Assembly (NCBI RefSeq): GCF_002179965.1
Contig: NZ_NGUQ01000033.1
Span: forward strand, 248,001 to 312,000
Direction: 5' to 3'
DNA length: 64,000 bases
Origin: Pandoraea sp. PE-S2T-3
GTDB taxonomy: Bacteria; Pseudomonadota; Gammaproteobacteria; Burkholderiales; Burkholderiaceae
Position numbers and translations under genes: made by a program. How positions within the stretch are numbered: position 1 is the first letter of the stretch; each line of letters opens with the position of its first letter. Under the pieces are notes generated by a model, which saw only the letters and a list, made by a program, of their open reading frames with translations, was not told the DNA's origin and made no database searches. Shown here piece after piece: positions 43,943 through 55,959 of the stretch.

Positions 43943-44275
43943 TTGGCGGCGCGAAGGGGTAGTTCGCCGCTAGGCCATGAAATGTTTGATAGGCCTAGGG
44001 GGCACGAACACATCCTTCCGTACGCGGACTCACGCGTTACTGCGTGCCCCACGCCGATGCGTGGCATTTTGTCTCCTTCGGAAAATTTTCTATTTCCCGT
44101 AGTGACTAAACGCTTAGATTCCAATCAAAACACCCCTAGGCATTAAGTGCCCATCGCCCGTGAGTTCGCTATCGTCGACTTGCATCTCCGATCCGACTCG
44201 GGTTTCATCCAGCGCGAAGTTTTTTGGGTCCGTAGCGGTCTAATCCATCCCGAACAGTGAATTAATTCTTTTGTG
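43943..44275. other. intergenic, transition to lower-GC accessory DNA
   Basis: 333 bases with a possible terminator (44046-44070) after the glucan synthase. From about 44080 the sequence becomes more AT-rich. No gene is seen. Confidence 0.5.
44046..44070 (+). terminator. putative terminator of ndvB
   Basis: CCACGC / GCGTGG stem with a four-base loop CGAT followed by CATTTT. Confidence 0.45.
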
Positions 44276-44680
44276 CTAGTCGAACTCACTGAGCGTCAAG
44301 GTCCCAAGACTACCTGACACCCGAAGCCAAGCCGCCTGCCAATCCGCGACGGCTTGAATATGCTGAGTTTGGGAGTTCGCCAATTCGGTTTTAGCGTTCA
44401 ATAGTTCGACCATGCTCCCTACGCCATGGTTGTAACGATGGCGGGCAGCGTCGAAAGACTGGCGGGCTATCTCAATTAAACGGGAGCTATCTCTCACTCG
44501 TCCTCCCGCGGTCCGTACAACTTGGTAGCTGTTCCATACCTCCAACTGAACGTGTTGGAAGCCGTCGTCCAGCACTCCCTCTTCCTGCTCTAGCCGAGCT
44601 TTTGCTTCGCGAATTTTGTGGTTACGTCCAAATCCCTCAAAAATTTGAATGCTTACTTGTACTTCGACATAACACTCGTG
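44276..44680 (-). pseudogene. TolC-family outer-membrane efflux protein, 3' remnant
   Basis: About 130 residues that match the second half of TolC-type proteins: VEVQVSIQIFEGFGRNHKIREAKARL, then EVWNSYQVVRT, then FDAARHRYNHGVGSMVELLNAKTELANSQTQHIQAVADWQAAWLRVSGSLGTL. The signal peptide and first repeat are missing; upstream of 44680 the frame turns into unrelated sequence next to an IS3 end. So the gene was cut by insertion and the 5' part lost. Any linked RND or ABC pump genes are gone too. Confidence 0.72.
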
Positions 44681-44735
44681 TCCGGGCGAAGGAAATTCGG
44701 GTCGACTGCTGCCGGAATTAAGACACTTTCCAGCC

Positions 44736-44810
44736 TCACGCCGAGGCACTTTCAAATGCCTCGGGACTGACGCCGCCCAGTTGATTCTGGCGACGGGTAG
44801 CGGGCACACT
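44736..44810 (-). mobile_element. IS3-family transposase C-terminal remnant
   Basis: Minus-strand frame ending at TGA (44738-44736) reads TRRQNQLGGVSPEAFES, which fits the conserved end of IS3-family OrfB integrases (R-R-x-x-x-L-G-x-x-S-P-x-x-F-E). Only about 25 codons remain. It abuts the TolC fragment, so insertion and later deletion probably made both remnants. Confidence 0.5.
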
Positions 44811-44861
44811 GACTCATGCTGAGTAGCCACACCGCTACGTCACGAACGCTTTCCGGGCGGT

Positions 44862-45413
44862 TCACATGGATCCATGAGAATACAAACCAATTCCCACCTC
44901 GTGGGTAATCCTAAAATTCGACAACATGGCGTCGTTCACTCGCGGGAGAGCGGTCACGACCTGCGCGGCCCAATCGAAATACTCCCGCGTTCGCGCCAAC
45001 GACCATTTGGGCGGTGGCGAACTAACAAGATCCCGAAGATTGCATGTTGCGTCTGCAATTTTTATGAGCGCCGCGTTATCTGATTTTTTAGGCGCCGACT
45101 CTATCTGCAGTTGCTTGCGCACTTGCTTCGGGAGCGATTTATCGTCCGAAACCTCCACAACAATCGCTGCGACTTCAGCCCCAAACAGAATTCGCAATTC
45201 TTCGCTTGTGGTGAGAGTGTCTTCAATTGTGTCGTGAAGAATCGCGGCTTGCAGCACCACCAAGTCACGGACATTCCCTGTGGTTGCTAGTAGATGCGCT
45301 ACCGCGATGGGGTGGTTGACATAGGGAGAAGCATCAACATCCTTCCGACGCTGTTTTTTGTGCCGCTCTGCCGCGAAGTGGATCGCGCAGAGTAAATCTG
45401 CATAATTACCCAT
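44862..45413 (-). CDS. small HD-domain alarmone-hydrolase-like protein (MESH1 type)
   Basis: 183 residues. The HD fold of RelA/SpoT hydrolase domains is visible: H34 in VNHPIAVAHLL, the HD pair at 60-61 and Glu-Asp at 64-65 in AILHDTIEDT, then IKIADATCNLRDL. Residue order matches Mn2+-binding ppGpp 3'-pyrophosphohydrolases of the MESH1/small-alarmone-hydrolase type. No synthetase or TGS/ACT domain is present. It would remove (p)ppGpp or a similar nucleotide. Start 45413 has GGGG-A upstream; ATGs at 45428 and 45446 are alternatives. It lies in the foreign-looking region near tRNA-Ser. Confidence 0.82.
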   Translation of the reverse strand: MGNYADLLCAIHFAAERHKKQRRKDVDASPYVNHPIAVAHLLATTGNVRDLVVLQAAILHDTIEDTLTTSEELRILFGAEVAAIVVEVSDDKSLPKQVRKQLQIESAPKKSDNAALIKIADATCNLRDLVSSPPPKWSLARTREYFDWAAQVVTALPRVNDAMLSNFRITHEVGIGLYSHGSM

Positions 45414-45485
45414 AAGCTTCCCCTTCATTGAATGCCTCGGACTCAAACCCTGTGCACGGCTATCGAGATTTCAACGATACCTGAA

Positions 45486-45932
45486 TCATATTTTCTGAGT
45501 GCCCACATCGGTGCTCGGGCTACCAACTATCGACCAAGCAGCCCGGGCGAGCTCAGCATGATCGGCCATCGGGCAAACGTAGCCGCGTCGAGCGAGCGTT
45601 CGTGCAGTGATCTTGTTGCCCCATAGCGCGTAACGTCCCACGTAGAGCCCGTACGCGCACCACAGCAACAGCGACACCATGTAGAAGTCCCTGTTCGCAT
45701 ATGCGAGCTCCTCGGGTATCACGTCGATAAGCCCAATCCATGTCGAGTTGCCTGCCCGAAGCAACGTTTGCGCGACGATGTAGCCGATTACGATCAACGC
45801 CGGGATGTACAGACGGCGCCTTGCATACGCAACAATCGCTACGATTGGAAACGCAAGGCCGAACCAAAACGACCAAGCTACGCCGATCTTCACTGAGACG
45901 ACGGTTTCATCTTTTTTCATCAGAACATTCAT
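45486..45932 (-). CDS. DUF2628-like inner-membrane protein
   Basis: 148 residues with three to four hydrophobic stretches: VAWSFWFGLAFPIVAIVAYARRR, YIPALIVIGYIVAQTLLRAG, and MVSLLLWCAYGLYVGRYALWGNK. W-S-F-W-F-G-L-A-F-P followed by a basic turn resembles DUF2628 proteins, whose role is unknown. GGGAAAGAAG stands just before the ATG. The soluble C-terminus has a CPMADHAELARAA segment. Neighbours give no clear functional hint. Confidence 0.6.
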   Translation of the reverse strand: MNVLMKKDETVVSVKIGVAWSFWFGLAFPIVAIVAYARRRLYIPALIVIGYIVAQTLLRAGNSTWIGLIDVIPEELAYANRDFYMVSLLLWCAYGLYVGRYALWGNKITARTLARRGYVCPMADHAELARAAWSIVGSPSTDVGTQKI

Positions 45933-45986
45933 GCTTCTTTCCCACTTATGTGTCCGACTTCGATCGGCAAGGAATGCCGCAGCGGC

Positions 45987-46664
45987 TTACTTCTTAGGAA
46001 TGAGCACGATTGCCCTCGAACGATCATCGAATGCCTTCGTGCCGTCAGGCCAAACGATAAGATCGCCGAGAATGCTGACCGTTTGAGAGGCGTCTTCAAG
46101 CCGGTTGATTTGCTCAGCGAGACTCTCCGGCACACTCCCGACGTAACGAAGCTTGTACTGGCGATCACCTACCTGAAGTGCGGTAAAGCCGCCGGCGGCG
46201 TCGTGGTCAAAAACGAGGGTTCCATAAAGGATCCCCCCTGCAATTACGGACGTCTTCGGTGGCAGCGGGGCTGATCCAGTGCCCGGAAGAACAAGCACTC
46301 GGCCGTTTTCTGCGGTCACGCTAAGTGCGCGCGTTCTAGCGCCGTAGGCGTCCGCAATGCACTCGCTGCTACGACACTTGTCGCGAATAGTCGTCCGCCA
46401 CTTGTTCTGGTCTTTTCGAAGCCCCACCTTGTCCGCCGTCCGTGCCGACGCCGCAGCGAACACCTGTGCAAGTTGACTATCCAGCGCCGAAAGCTCAGGG
46501 CTAATGCAGATCGAACGCTCAACCGAACTCGTCGCTTTGCGGCAGTCGAACGAGGGCTGCAACGTCTCGGCCCGCGCCCATCCGGCGAAAGCAGATCCGA
46601 TCACGATGGACGTGACCACCAGCACGCTTCGTGCACGCCTCGAACTGCTAATCCCCCGATTCAT
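45987..46664 (-). CDS. LprI-like domain periplasmic protein
   Basis: 225 residues from MNRGISSSRRARSVLV; the start overlaps the stop of the preceding gene (ATGA 46664-46661). Signal peptide ends at AGWARAE. The N-terminal third is an LprI-like (PF07007) domain: FDCRKATSSVERSICISPELSALDSQLAQVFAAA with paired Cys, and KCRSSECIADAYGAR. LprI-type proteins in mycobacteria inhibit lysozyme; elsewhere the role is not known. The C-terminal half (YGTLVFDHDAAGGFTALQVGDRQYKLRYVG) is uncharacterised. Confidence 0.72.
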   Translation of the reverse strand: MNRGISSSRRARSVLVVTSIVIGSAFAGWARAETLQPSFDCRKATSSVERSICISPELSALDSQLAQVFAAASARTADKVGLRKDQNKWRTTIRDKCRSSECIADAYGARTRALSVTAENGRVLVLPGTGSAPLPPKTSVIAGGILYGTLVFDHDAAGGFTALQVGDRQYKLRYVGSVPESLAEQINRLEDASQTVSILGDLIVWPDGTKAFDDRSRAIVLIPKK

Positions 46665-47053
46665 CGGATTGCTCCCGCAGCTTGCTGGCATCGCGAAGTC
46701 ATGCCACCACCGAACGTGAGCATCGTCGTGACGTTGATAATCCCCTTTTGCAGTTCATCGCGTGCGGTCGTTGCACAGGCCTGAGCCACTTGGTCATAGC
46801 CATCGCTCTTGATGTGCGCCCGAATATCCGCCACCAATCCGCGCGTGTCGACGTTTCGCTTGGTGTTTTCAAGGTCGGCAGGCTTGCGCAACTCGATGAG
46901 CTTGACCAAATCCGCTCCACACACATTGATCGCCGTGACGTATTGCTGGCAGGCCGGAGGAATGGACTGGGCATAGGCAGTGGACACAAAAGTGAAGTGG
47001 GAAATTACCCCGACGAGCGCCACACACAAATCGCGCTTTTCAATTCTCATCAT
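46661..47053 (-). CDS. secreted hypothetical protein (130 residues)
   Basis: Signal peptide MMRIEKRDLCVALVGVISHFTFVSTAYAQ. The mature part (IPPACQQYVTAINVCGADLVKLIELRKP, then MLTFGGGMTSRCQQAAG) has Cys residues likely to form disulfides in the periplasm. It is translationally coupled to the LprI-like gene (ATGA), so the pair probably acts together. Family not recognised. Confidence 0.6.
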   Translation of the reverse strand: MMRIEKRDLCVALVGVISHFTFVSTAYAQSIPPACQQYVTAINVCGADLVKLIELRKPADLENTKRNVDTRGLVADIRAHIKSDGYDQVAQACATTARDELQKGIINVTTMLTFGGGMTSRCQQAAGAIR

Positions 47054-47111
47054 CTAGTCTCGATATCGATCCGGGTGCGTCGAATTCACTCTTGATCTTG
47101 CCACCCGAAAA

Positions 47112-47126
47112 CTAAGGAATTCTTAG
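47112..47126. promoter_or_regulatory. palindromic operator upstream of HTH gene
   Basis: CTAAG-GAATT-CTTAG: perfect five-base inverted repeat, 50 bases before the Cro/CI-type regulator and about 59 before the divergent secreted protein. Likely its autoregulatory site. Confidence 0.5.
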
Positions 47127-47175
47127 TGTAGCAAATATCGCCAACGTCCAGCATGTTTTCCTTTCGGGGAAGAAC

Positions 47176-47487
47176 ATGTCGGTATTCGCGAAACGGCTAA
47201 AGGAAGCAAGGAAGGCTGCGGGTTTGACGCAGGAGAAGCTCGGAGTCCTTGCAGGCGTAGATGAGATGTCCGCAAGCGCTCGCATGAATCAATACGAGCG
47301 AGGCAAGCACGCACCCGACTACTCGATCGTCGAGCGTATCGCCGGCATCCTCAATCTCCCGACGACTTACTTCTTTGCCCCAGATGACTCAGAGGCCAAG
47401 CTGCTGGTCGCGTATCATCGCCTAGATGGCGACGACAAAGCGCGTCTTTTGTCCCACGCACTGGAAATGATCAGGGAGAAAAACTGA
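47176..47487 (+). CDS. Cro/CI-family HTH regulator
   Basis: 103 residues. HTH_3 domain at residues 5-65: FAKRLKEARKAAGLTQEKLGVLAGV, MNQYERGKHAPDYSIVERIAGILNLPTTYFF. The remaining helix (LLVAYHRLDGDDKARLLSHALEMI) is a small dimerisation tail. Typical of regulators in mobile or accessory DNA. It is divergent from the secreted pair, with a palindrome between them. It lies 116 bases from tRNA-Ser. Confidence 0.85.
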   Translation: MSVFAKRLKEARKAAGLTQEKLGVLAGVDEMSASARMNQYERGKHAPDYSIVERIAGILNLPTTYFFAPDDSEAKLLVAYHRLDGDDKARLLSHALEMIREKN

Positions 47488-47563
47488 CAGTGCAGCACTC
47501 GAATTCAAGAGCATGAAGCAGCCAATGCTTTGATAGTCACTTTGTAAGTCATTGGCTCAGAAA

Positions 47564-47592
47564 ACAAAAAAGCCCTTGAAATTCAAGGGCTT
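47564..47592 (-). terminator. terminator of tRNA-Ser transcript
   Basis: Perfect 11-base stem AAGCCCTTGAA / TTCAAGGGCTT (47570-47592) with the A-run on the left, which is a T-tract on the minus strand. Ends the minus-strand tRNA transcript. Confidence 0.8.
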
Positions 47593-47603
47593 AATTGTTT
47601 ACT

Positions 47604-47694
<91 letters not shown>

Positions 47695-47796
47695 AAGCAC
47701 ACTTTCTGCTTTGAGTCGCTGCCTGAGTGGCCTCAAGCAGCGAGAAAGAGATTATAGCCGAATTTTTTCGGCTGCCAAGCCCTTTTTTGAAAATTT

Positions 47797-49125
<1,329 letters not shown>

Positions 49126-49214
49126 TCACTTCAGTGAGTCATAAAATTCGTTCTGGCCGCAAATGGCGCGCTCATCGCGCCAAAAACGGCATCAAGCGGG
49201 TGATTTTACCAAAC

Positions 49215-50657
49215 TCACTCGTCGTCGCTGGTATCGGCCGGTTGCGATTTTTCGGAAACCGGCGCAGAAGACGGCGGTGCGGACGCGGAAGACGTGCCGC
49301 CAGACGCCTTGGTCTGCGGTGCCGCATCGGTGCCATTACCCGCTTTGCGCCCCTTGGCATTCGCACGACGCCAATCGGCATCGAGCGATTTGAGCCAGTT
49401 CAGTTTCTCGCCAATCTTGCCTTCGAGCCCGCGCGGCACCGGACGATACCACTGCTGCGCCCGCAGATCGTCGGGGAAGTACGTCTCGCCAGCGGCATAG
49501 CCATCCGGCTCGTCATGCGCGTAACGGTACTCGTGACCGTAACCCAGTTCCTTCATCAGCTTGGTCGGCGCATTACGCAAATGCACCGGCACCCCGCGCG
49601 ACTTGTCTTTGCTGACGAACGCACGCGCTTGGTTGTAAGCGTTGTAGCCCGCGTTCGATTTGGGTGCGGCAGCCAGATAAAGCACTGCCTGCGCCAGCGC
49701 AAGTTCACCTTCGGGTGTGCCCAGACGCTCGTAGGTTTCGGCCGCATCCAGTGCGATGCGTGCCGCACGCGGATCGGCCAGTCCGATGTCTTCCCACGCC
49801 ATGCGCACAATGCGTCGCGCCATGTAACGCGGATCGGCGCCGCCATCGAGCATGCGGCAGAACCAGTACAGCGCACCATCGGGCGAGCTGCCGCGCACCG
49901 ACTTGTGCAGCGCGCTGATCTGGTCGTAGAACGCATCGCCACCCTTGTCGAAGCGGCGCAAGTTTTCTGCCAGCACGCTCGCGAGCAAGGCGTCGTCGAT
50001 GGTGTCGAGGCCCTGCGACGTCGCTGCCTGCGCGACGATTTCCACGTTGTTGAACAGCTTGCGCCCATCGCCGTCGGCCGAATCGATCAGCCCCTGACGC
50101 GCCTCGTCGGTGAACGTGATGTCGCCGAGCTCATGCGCCGCGCGCGTGACCATTTCGCCCAGTTCGTCGTCGTTCAGACTCTTGAGCACGTACACGGCCG
50201 CACGCGAGAGCAATGCGCCATTCACTTCGAACGACGGGTTCTCGGTGGTAGCACCCACGAAGATGAAAAGCCCCGATTCCACGTGCGGCAGGAAAGCATC
50301 CTGCTGCGCCTTGTTGAAGCGATGCACCTCGTCGACGAACACCACCGTCTGGCGCCCCTGCCCACGCTGGATTTGCGCCGCTTCCACCGCGTCGCGTATA
50401 TCCTTCACACCGGAAAGCACGGCCGAGAGCGAAATGAAATAGGCCTTGAACGCGTCGGCCATGAGGCGCGCGAGGGTGGTCTTCCCCACACCGGGCGGGC
50501 CCCACAGGATCATCGAATGCGGACGCCCCGCTTCAAATGCCACGCGCAAAGGTTTCCCCTTGCCGAGCAGATGGCGCTGGCCGATCACGTCGTCAATGGT
50601 ATGGGGGCGCAAGCGCTCGGCAAGTGGCACCGAGGCAGAAAGAGGTGCGTCTGGCAT
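49215..50657 (-). CDS. rarA: replication-associated recombination protein A
   Basis: 480 residues, AAA+ ATPase (MgsA/RarA) that acts at stalled forks with RecA and SSB. RLRPHTIDDVIGQRHLLG opens the ATPase; Walker A GPPGVGKTT near residues 52-60, Walker B VVFVDEVHRF, sensor VGATTENPSF. The C-terminal tetramerisation part has LYWFCRMLDGGADPRYMARRIVRMAWEDIGLADP. The last 45 residues are a Ser/Ala/Pro-rich tail longer than usual. Confidence 0.95.
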   Translation of the reverse strand: MPDAPLSASVPLAERLRPHTIDDVIGQRHLLGKGKPLRVAFEAGRPHSMILWGPPGVGKTTLARLMADAFKAYFISLSAVLSGVKDIRDAVEAAQIQRGQGRQTVVFVDEVHRFNKAQQDAFLPHVESGLFIFVGATTENPSFEVNGALLSRAAVYVLKSLNDDELGEMVTRAAHELGDITFTDEARQGLIDSADGDGRKLFNNVEIVAQAATSQGLDTIDDALLASVLAENLRRFDKGGDAFYDQISALHKSVRGSSPDGALYWFCRMLDGGADPRYMARRIVRMAWEDIGLADPRAARIALDAAETYERLGTPEGELALAQAVLYLAAAPKSNAGYNAYNQARAFVSKDKSRGVPVHLRNAPTKLMKELGYGHEYRYAHDEPDGYAAGETYFPDDLRAQQWYRPVPRGLEGKIGEKLNWLKSLDADWRRANAKGRKAGNGTDAAPQTKASGGTSSASAPPSSAPVSEKSQPADTSDDE

Positions 50658-50670
50658 GGTAAGAAGCAGT

Positions 50671-50693
50671 GCGGCCGGGGAATCCCCGGCCGC
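50671..50693. terminator. GC-rich hairpin between lolA and rarA
   Basis: GCGGCCGGGG / CCCCGGCCGC, ten-base stem with a three-base loop, no T-tract. May attenuate read-through from lolA into rarA. Confidence 0.45.
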
Positions 50694-50749
50694 AGATCAG
50701 ATTTCGGATACGCCCATTATGCCAGTCCACCGGCATCGGGGCCGTTCGC

Positions 50750-51409
50750 TCATCCCTTGATCACGTCGGCCCCCTTGGGCACGGTGAACTTGAAGTTGTC
50801 CAGCGACATCGGCGGATTCTTCTGCATATTCGCAAACGTCAGCAACGTCACGTTGCCGAATGCATCGTAGAGCTCCATCGCGGCCAAGTTGCCATCGCGA
50901 AAGCCGATGCCCACGCGCTGGAACTGCGTGTCCTGCGATTTCGGCTGGAGTTCGACCCAATCGATGCCGTTCTTCACGCCGGCGTCCTTGAGGGTGAAGT
51001 TCTTTTCGACATCGTTGCTGCCGAAGAGAATCGCCGCCGGACTCGCACCCAGCGACGCGCCCAGCTTGCGCTCGGTGACCTGATTCAGGTCTTTGTCATA
51101 GATATAGAGCGTCTCGCCGTCGGCTTGCAGCAGTTGATCGTACGGTTTGACGTAGCGCCAGATAAAGCGGCCCGGCCGGGAGAATTCGAAGGTGCCCGAT
51201 GCCATATTCGACACCGCCACGTTGCCGTCCTTCCCCTGCTTGACCTGCTTTTGCTCGAATTCGCCACGCGCGGACTTCACCTGCGCCGCGAAGGCCTTGA
51301 GTTGCGCCGTGCCGCTGGCGTAAGCCGGTGCGACCAGCGCCGCCAGCGTTACGCCCACCACACCCGCCATGAGCGGCAAACTGCGCTTGAATCCCAGCAT
51401 GTTCTTCAT
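50750..51409 (-). CDS. lolA: outer-membrane lipoprotein carrier protein
   Basis: 219 residues. Signal peptide ends at PAYASG. LolA moves lipoproteins through the periplasm from LolCDE to LolB. The core matches: [51 protein letters not shown], and C-terminal [20 protein letters not shown]. Start overlaps the ftsK stop (ATGA), with an in-frame alternative ATG nine bases later. Confidence 0.95.
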   Translation of the reverse strand: MKNMLGFKRSLPLMAGVVGVTLAALVAPAYASGTAQLKAFAAQVKSARGEFEQKQVKQGKDGNVAVSNMASGTFEFSRPGRFIWRYVKPYDQLLQADGETLYIYDKDLNQVTERKLGASLGASPAAILFGSNDVEKNFTLKDAGVKNGIDWVELQPKSQDTQFQRVGIGFRDGNLAAMELYDAFGNVTLLTFANMQKNPPMSLDNFKFTVPKGADVIKG

Positions 51410-53727
51410 TCTCCTTCGCGATTGGGCACCAGAATTTCCCGGTTGCCGTTGCTCGCCATCGCCGACACGACGCCGGACTGTTCCATCTGTTCGAGCAGCC
51501 GCGCGGCCCGGTTGTAACCAATGCGCAGATGTCGCTGCACCAGTGAGATCGACGCACGGCGCTGCTTGAGCACCACCGCCACCGCCTGATCGTACAGAGG
51601 GTCGGACTCGCCGCCCCCCTCGCCGGTTCCGCCACCCGCGCCGTCGACGCCACCGTCCTCGCCTTCGATCGCCCCGTCGAGCAGGCCCTCGACGTAATTC
51701 GCCTCGCCCTGCTCCTTGAGCCGTTGCACCACGCGATGCACTTCATCGTCCGCCACGAACGCCCCGTGCACGCGCAACGGCAGACCGGTGCCCGGCGGCA
51801 TGTAGAGCATGTCGCCCATGCCCAGCAGCGTCTCGGCGCCCTGCTGATCGAGAATGGTGCGCGAATCGATCTTCGACGATACCTGGAACGCCACTCGGGT
51901 CGGCACGTTGGCCTTGATCAGGCCCGTAATCACGTCGACCGACGGACGCTGCGTCGCCAAAATCAGGTGGATACCGGCCGCACGCGCCTTCTGGGCAATG
52001 CGGGCAATCAACTCTTCGACCTTCTTGCCGACCACCATCATCAGGTCGGCCAACTCGTCGATCACCACGACGATGTACGGCAGACGTTGCAACGGCTCGG
52101 GTTCTTCCGGCGTCAGAGAGAACGGGTTCGGGATGTGTTCTTCGCGCTTGGCGGCTTCGTCGATCTTGTTGTTGTAGCCCGCGAGGTTGCGCACGCCCAG
52201 CTTGCTCATCAGCTTGTAGCGGCGCTCCATTTCGGACACCACCCAGTTCAACGCGTGCCCCGCCTGACGCATATCGGTCACGACCGGGCACAACAGATGC
52301 TGAATGCCTTCGTACATGCTCATTTCGAGCATCTTCGGGTCGATCAGGATGAGTCGCACCTGCTCGGCCGTGGCCTTGTAGAGCAGCGACAGAATCATCG
52401 CGTTGATCCCGACCGACTTGCCCGAACCGGTCGTACCGGCCACCAGCAAGTGAGGCATCTTGCCCAGATCGGCCACGACGGGCTTGCCGCCGATGTCCTT
52501 GCCCAGCGCAAGCGTCAGCAGCGACGACGAATCGTTATAGACCTCGGAGCCCAGAATCTCGGTCAGACGAACGGTCTGACGGCGCGGATTCGGCAGCTCC
52601 AGCCCCATGAAATTCTTGCCGGGGATGGTCTCGACCACGCGAATCGACACGAGCGAGAGCGAACGTGCCAGATCCTTCGCCAGCGTCACGATCTGGCTGC
52701 CCTTCACGCCCGTGGCCGGCTCGATTTCATAGCGCGTAATGACCGGGCCCGGGTAGGCCGCCACTACGTTCACTTCGACGCCAAAATCCTTGAGCTTCTT
52801 CTCGATCAGGCGCGACGTGAACTCGAGCGTCTCGCCCGACACGGTCTCCTGCACAGCCGCCGGGGCGTCGAGCAGCGCCAGCGGCGGCAGGATGGAATCG
52901 GGCAGGTCGGCAAACAGCGGCGCCTGCTTTTCCTTCTCGACCCGCTCGCTCTTGGGCACCACCTTGACGGGCGGCACGATCTGCACCGGCTCATGCACGT
53001 CGGCGCGCACGCGGTTCTGCACCACGGCACCTTCACGGGCGATGGCCGCTTCTTCACCCAGACGACGGTCCTGCCGCGCCTCACGGCGGCGGCGAATCAC
53101 GGTGCCGGTATCGAGAATCAGCGCACCGAGCTTTTCAGCCGCCGACAGCCACGAGAAATGGAACAGCAGCGACAGACCAAACGCCAGAATCAGCAACAGT
53201 GCGAGCGTGCCGCCGGTAAAGCCGAGCGCGTGCTGGAAGAATCCACCCACGGTCTCGCCGATCACACCGCCCGAGGCACGCGGCAGTTGCGCTTTCATGC
53301 GGTACAGACGGAGCGATTCGACACCGGCGCTGGCGAGCAGCACCATCAGGAAGGAGACGATCTCGACCCAGCCGCCGCTCGCGAGCCGTTCGCGCAGCGG
53401 GGGCGCTTCGCGCTTGGTAGAGATACGTCGATAGCCGGAGATGACACGGCGGGCGATGAATACGACCAGCCAGTAGGCGGACAGGCCGAGCATGAGCAGC
53501 AGCATATCTGCCACCCATGCGCCGACGCGCCCCGCCCAGTTGGCGATGCGCTCCACGTGCGCCGCATGTGTCCAGCTGGGGTCCAGACGGCTGTACGAGA
53601 ACAACGCCATCAACAGGAACACCATCAGCGCGACTTGCGCCATCCAGCGGATTTCATGGAAAAGATGCGTCACCCGGTTGGGTAACGACGATCCGGCACC
53701 AGCAGAGTAGGAAGATTTCGTCGTCAT
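51406..53727 (-). CDS. ftsK: DNA translocase FtsK
   Basis: 773 residues from [14 protein letters not shown]. Four N-terminal membrane helices (about 30-190) anchor it at the septum; a linker with charged residues follows; then the motor with Walker [14 protein letters not shown] near residue 432 and [13 protein letters not shown]; and the gamma winged helix at the C-terminus ([27 protein letters not shown]) that reads KOPS DNA. It pumps chromosome ends during division and activates XerCD at dif. Overlaps lolA by four bases. Confidence 0.95.
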   Translation of the reverse strand: MTTKSSYSAGAGSSLPNRVTHLFHEIRWMAQVALMVFLLMALFSYSRLDPSWTHAAHVERIANWAGRVGAWVADMLLLMLGLSAYWLVVFIARRVISGYRRISTKREAPPLRERLASGGWVEIVSFLMVLLASAGVESLRLYRMKAQLPRASGGVIGETVGGFFQHALGFTGGTLALLLILAFGLSLLFHFSWLSAAEKLGALILDTGTVIRRRREARQDRRLGEEAAIAREGAVVQNRVRADVHEPVQIVPPVKVVPKSERVEKEKQAPLFADLPDSILPPLALLDAPAAVQETVSGETLEFTSRLIEKKLKDFGVEVNVVAAYPGPVITRYEIEPATGVKGSQIVTLAKDLARSLSLVSIRVVETIPGKNFMGLELPNPRRQTVRLTEILGSEVYNDSSSLLTLALGKDIGGKPVVADLGKMPHLLVAGTTGSGKSVGINAMILSLLYKATAEQVRLILIDPKMLEMSMYEGIQHLLCPVVTDMRQAGHALNWVVSEMERRYKLMSKLGVRNLAGYNNKIDEAAKREEHIPNPFSLTPEEPEPLQRLPYIVVVIDELADLMMVVGKKVEELIARIAQKARAAGIHLILATQRPSVDVITGLIKANVPTRVAFQVSSKIDSRTILDQQGAETLLGMGDMLYMPPGTGLPLRVHGAFVADDEVHRVVQRLKEQGEANYVEGLLDGAIEGEDGGVDGAGGGTGEGGGESDPLYDQAVAVVLKQRRASISLVQRHLRIGYNRAARLLEQMEQSGVVSAMASNGNREILVPNREGE

Positions 53728-55056
<1,329 letters not shown>

Positions 55057-55065
55057 GCCGACTTG

Positions 55066-55089
55066 GCGACTTATTTAGCGACTTATTTA
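55066..55089 (+). repeat. 12-base tandem duplication
   Basis: GCGACTTATTTA twice in a row, followed by a diverged third unit, between trxB and the Smr gene. No role seen. Confidence 0.7.
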
Positions 55090-55169
55090 GCGAGTTGCTT
55101 CGCCACTTAGTCAGCGCTGACCGACGGTACCGCCCGGGCACCCCGGGTGGTACCCGACTCCGACATCTC

Positions 55170-55853
55170 ATGAGCAAGAAGCCCCCCAAGCTCAGCCTCA
55201 ACGACCTCGCCGGCCTGCGCGACACTCTCGCGAAGGAAACCGCCGCCCGCGAAGCCGAGCGTATCGAGGCCGCCAAACGCGCCGCACAAGCCGAGCGCGA
55301 CGCCAACGTGTTTCGCGACAGCATCGGCGACATTGCTCCAATTGCCCGCAAGCGTTCGGTCGATCGCGTAGAACACCCGCGTCAGCCGCCGGCTCCCGTT
55401 GCCCGCCAGACGCAGGAAGACGAAGCCGCCGTACTCTACGAATCGCTGTCGGACGAATTCGATCCCGAAGCGCTGCTCGATACGGACGACCGCCTGTCGT
55501 ACCGTCGCCCGGGCATCAGTCAGGACACCCTGCTCAAGCTCCAGCGCGGCGACTGGGTGGTGCAGGCGCAGGTCGATTTGCACGGCTTACGCCGCGACGA
55601 AGCCCGCGAAGCCCTCTCCGCCTTCCTGCACGATGCCGTCAAACGCGGCCTGCGCTGCGTGCGCGTGATTCACGGCAAAGGGCTGGGCTCGGTGGGACGC
55701 GAACCGGTGCTCAAGGAAAAAGTGCGCAGCTGGCTCGCGCAGAAGAACGAAGTGCTGGCATGGGCGCAGGCACAAGGACGCGACGGCGGCAGCGGCGCAC
55801 TGGTAGTATTGCTACAGCCTTCGCCGGGCCGATCGCCGCGCGCGGGCTACTGA
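55170..55853 (+). CDS. Smr-domain protein
   Basis: 227 residues. A charged N-terminal coiled region (LAKETAAREAERIEAAKRAAQAERD) and then the Smr domain at about 130-215 with the VDLHGLRRDEAREAL and RVIHGKGLGSVG signatures. Stand-alone Smr proteins (YdaL/SmrA type in proteobacteria) are nucleases or nucleic-acid binding proteins in repair or RNA quality control. ATG at 55170 with a weak ribosome site. Confidence 0.88.
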   Translation: MSKKPPKLSLNDLAGLRDTLAKETAAREAERIEAAKRAAQAERDANVFRDSIGDIAPIARKRSVDRVEHPRQPPAPVARQTQEDEAAVLYESLSDEFDPEALLDTDDRLSYRRPGISQDTLLKLQRGDWVVQAQVDLHGLRRDEAREALSAFLHDAVKRGLRCVRVIHGKGLGSVGREPVLKEKVRSWLAQKNEVLAWAQAQGRDGGSGALVVLLQPSPGRSPRAGY

Positions 55854-55959
55854 CCCCGGCGGGGCACGCCCCCGCCGCACCGTCTCAACGTCAGTTTCGA
55901 CGCTTGTTACGACGCTTGTCACGACACCAATCACGACGTTTCACCCGAAGGATTCGCCG

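Noticed and set aside
51724-53685. 653-codon plus-strand frame opposite ftsK, and similar ones opposite nadE and serS
   Set aside because: Arg/His/Gln-rich shadow frames of conserved genes in GC-rich DNA; no ribosome site or family.
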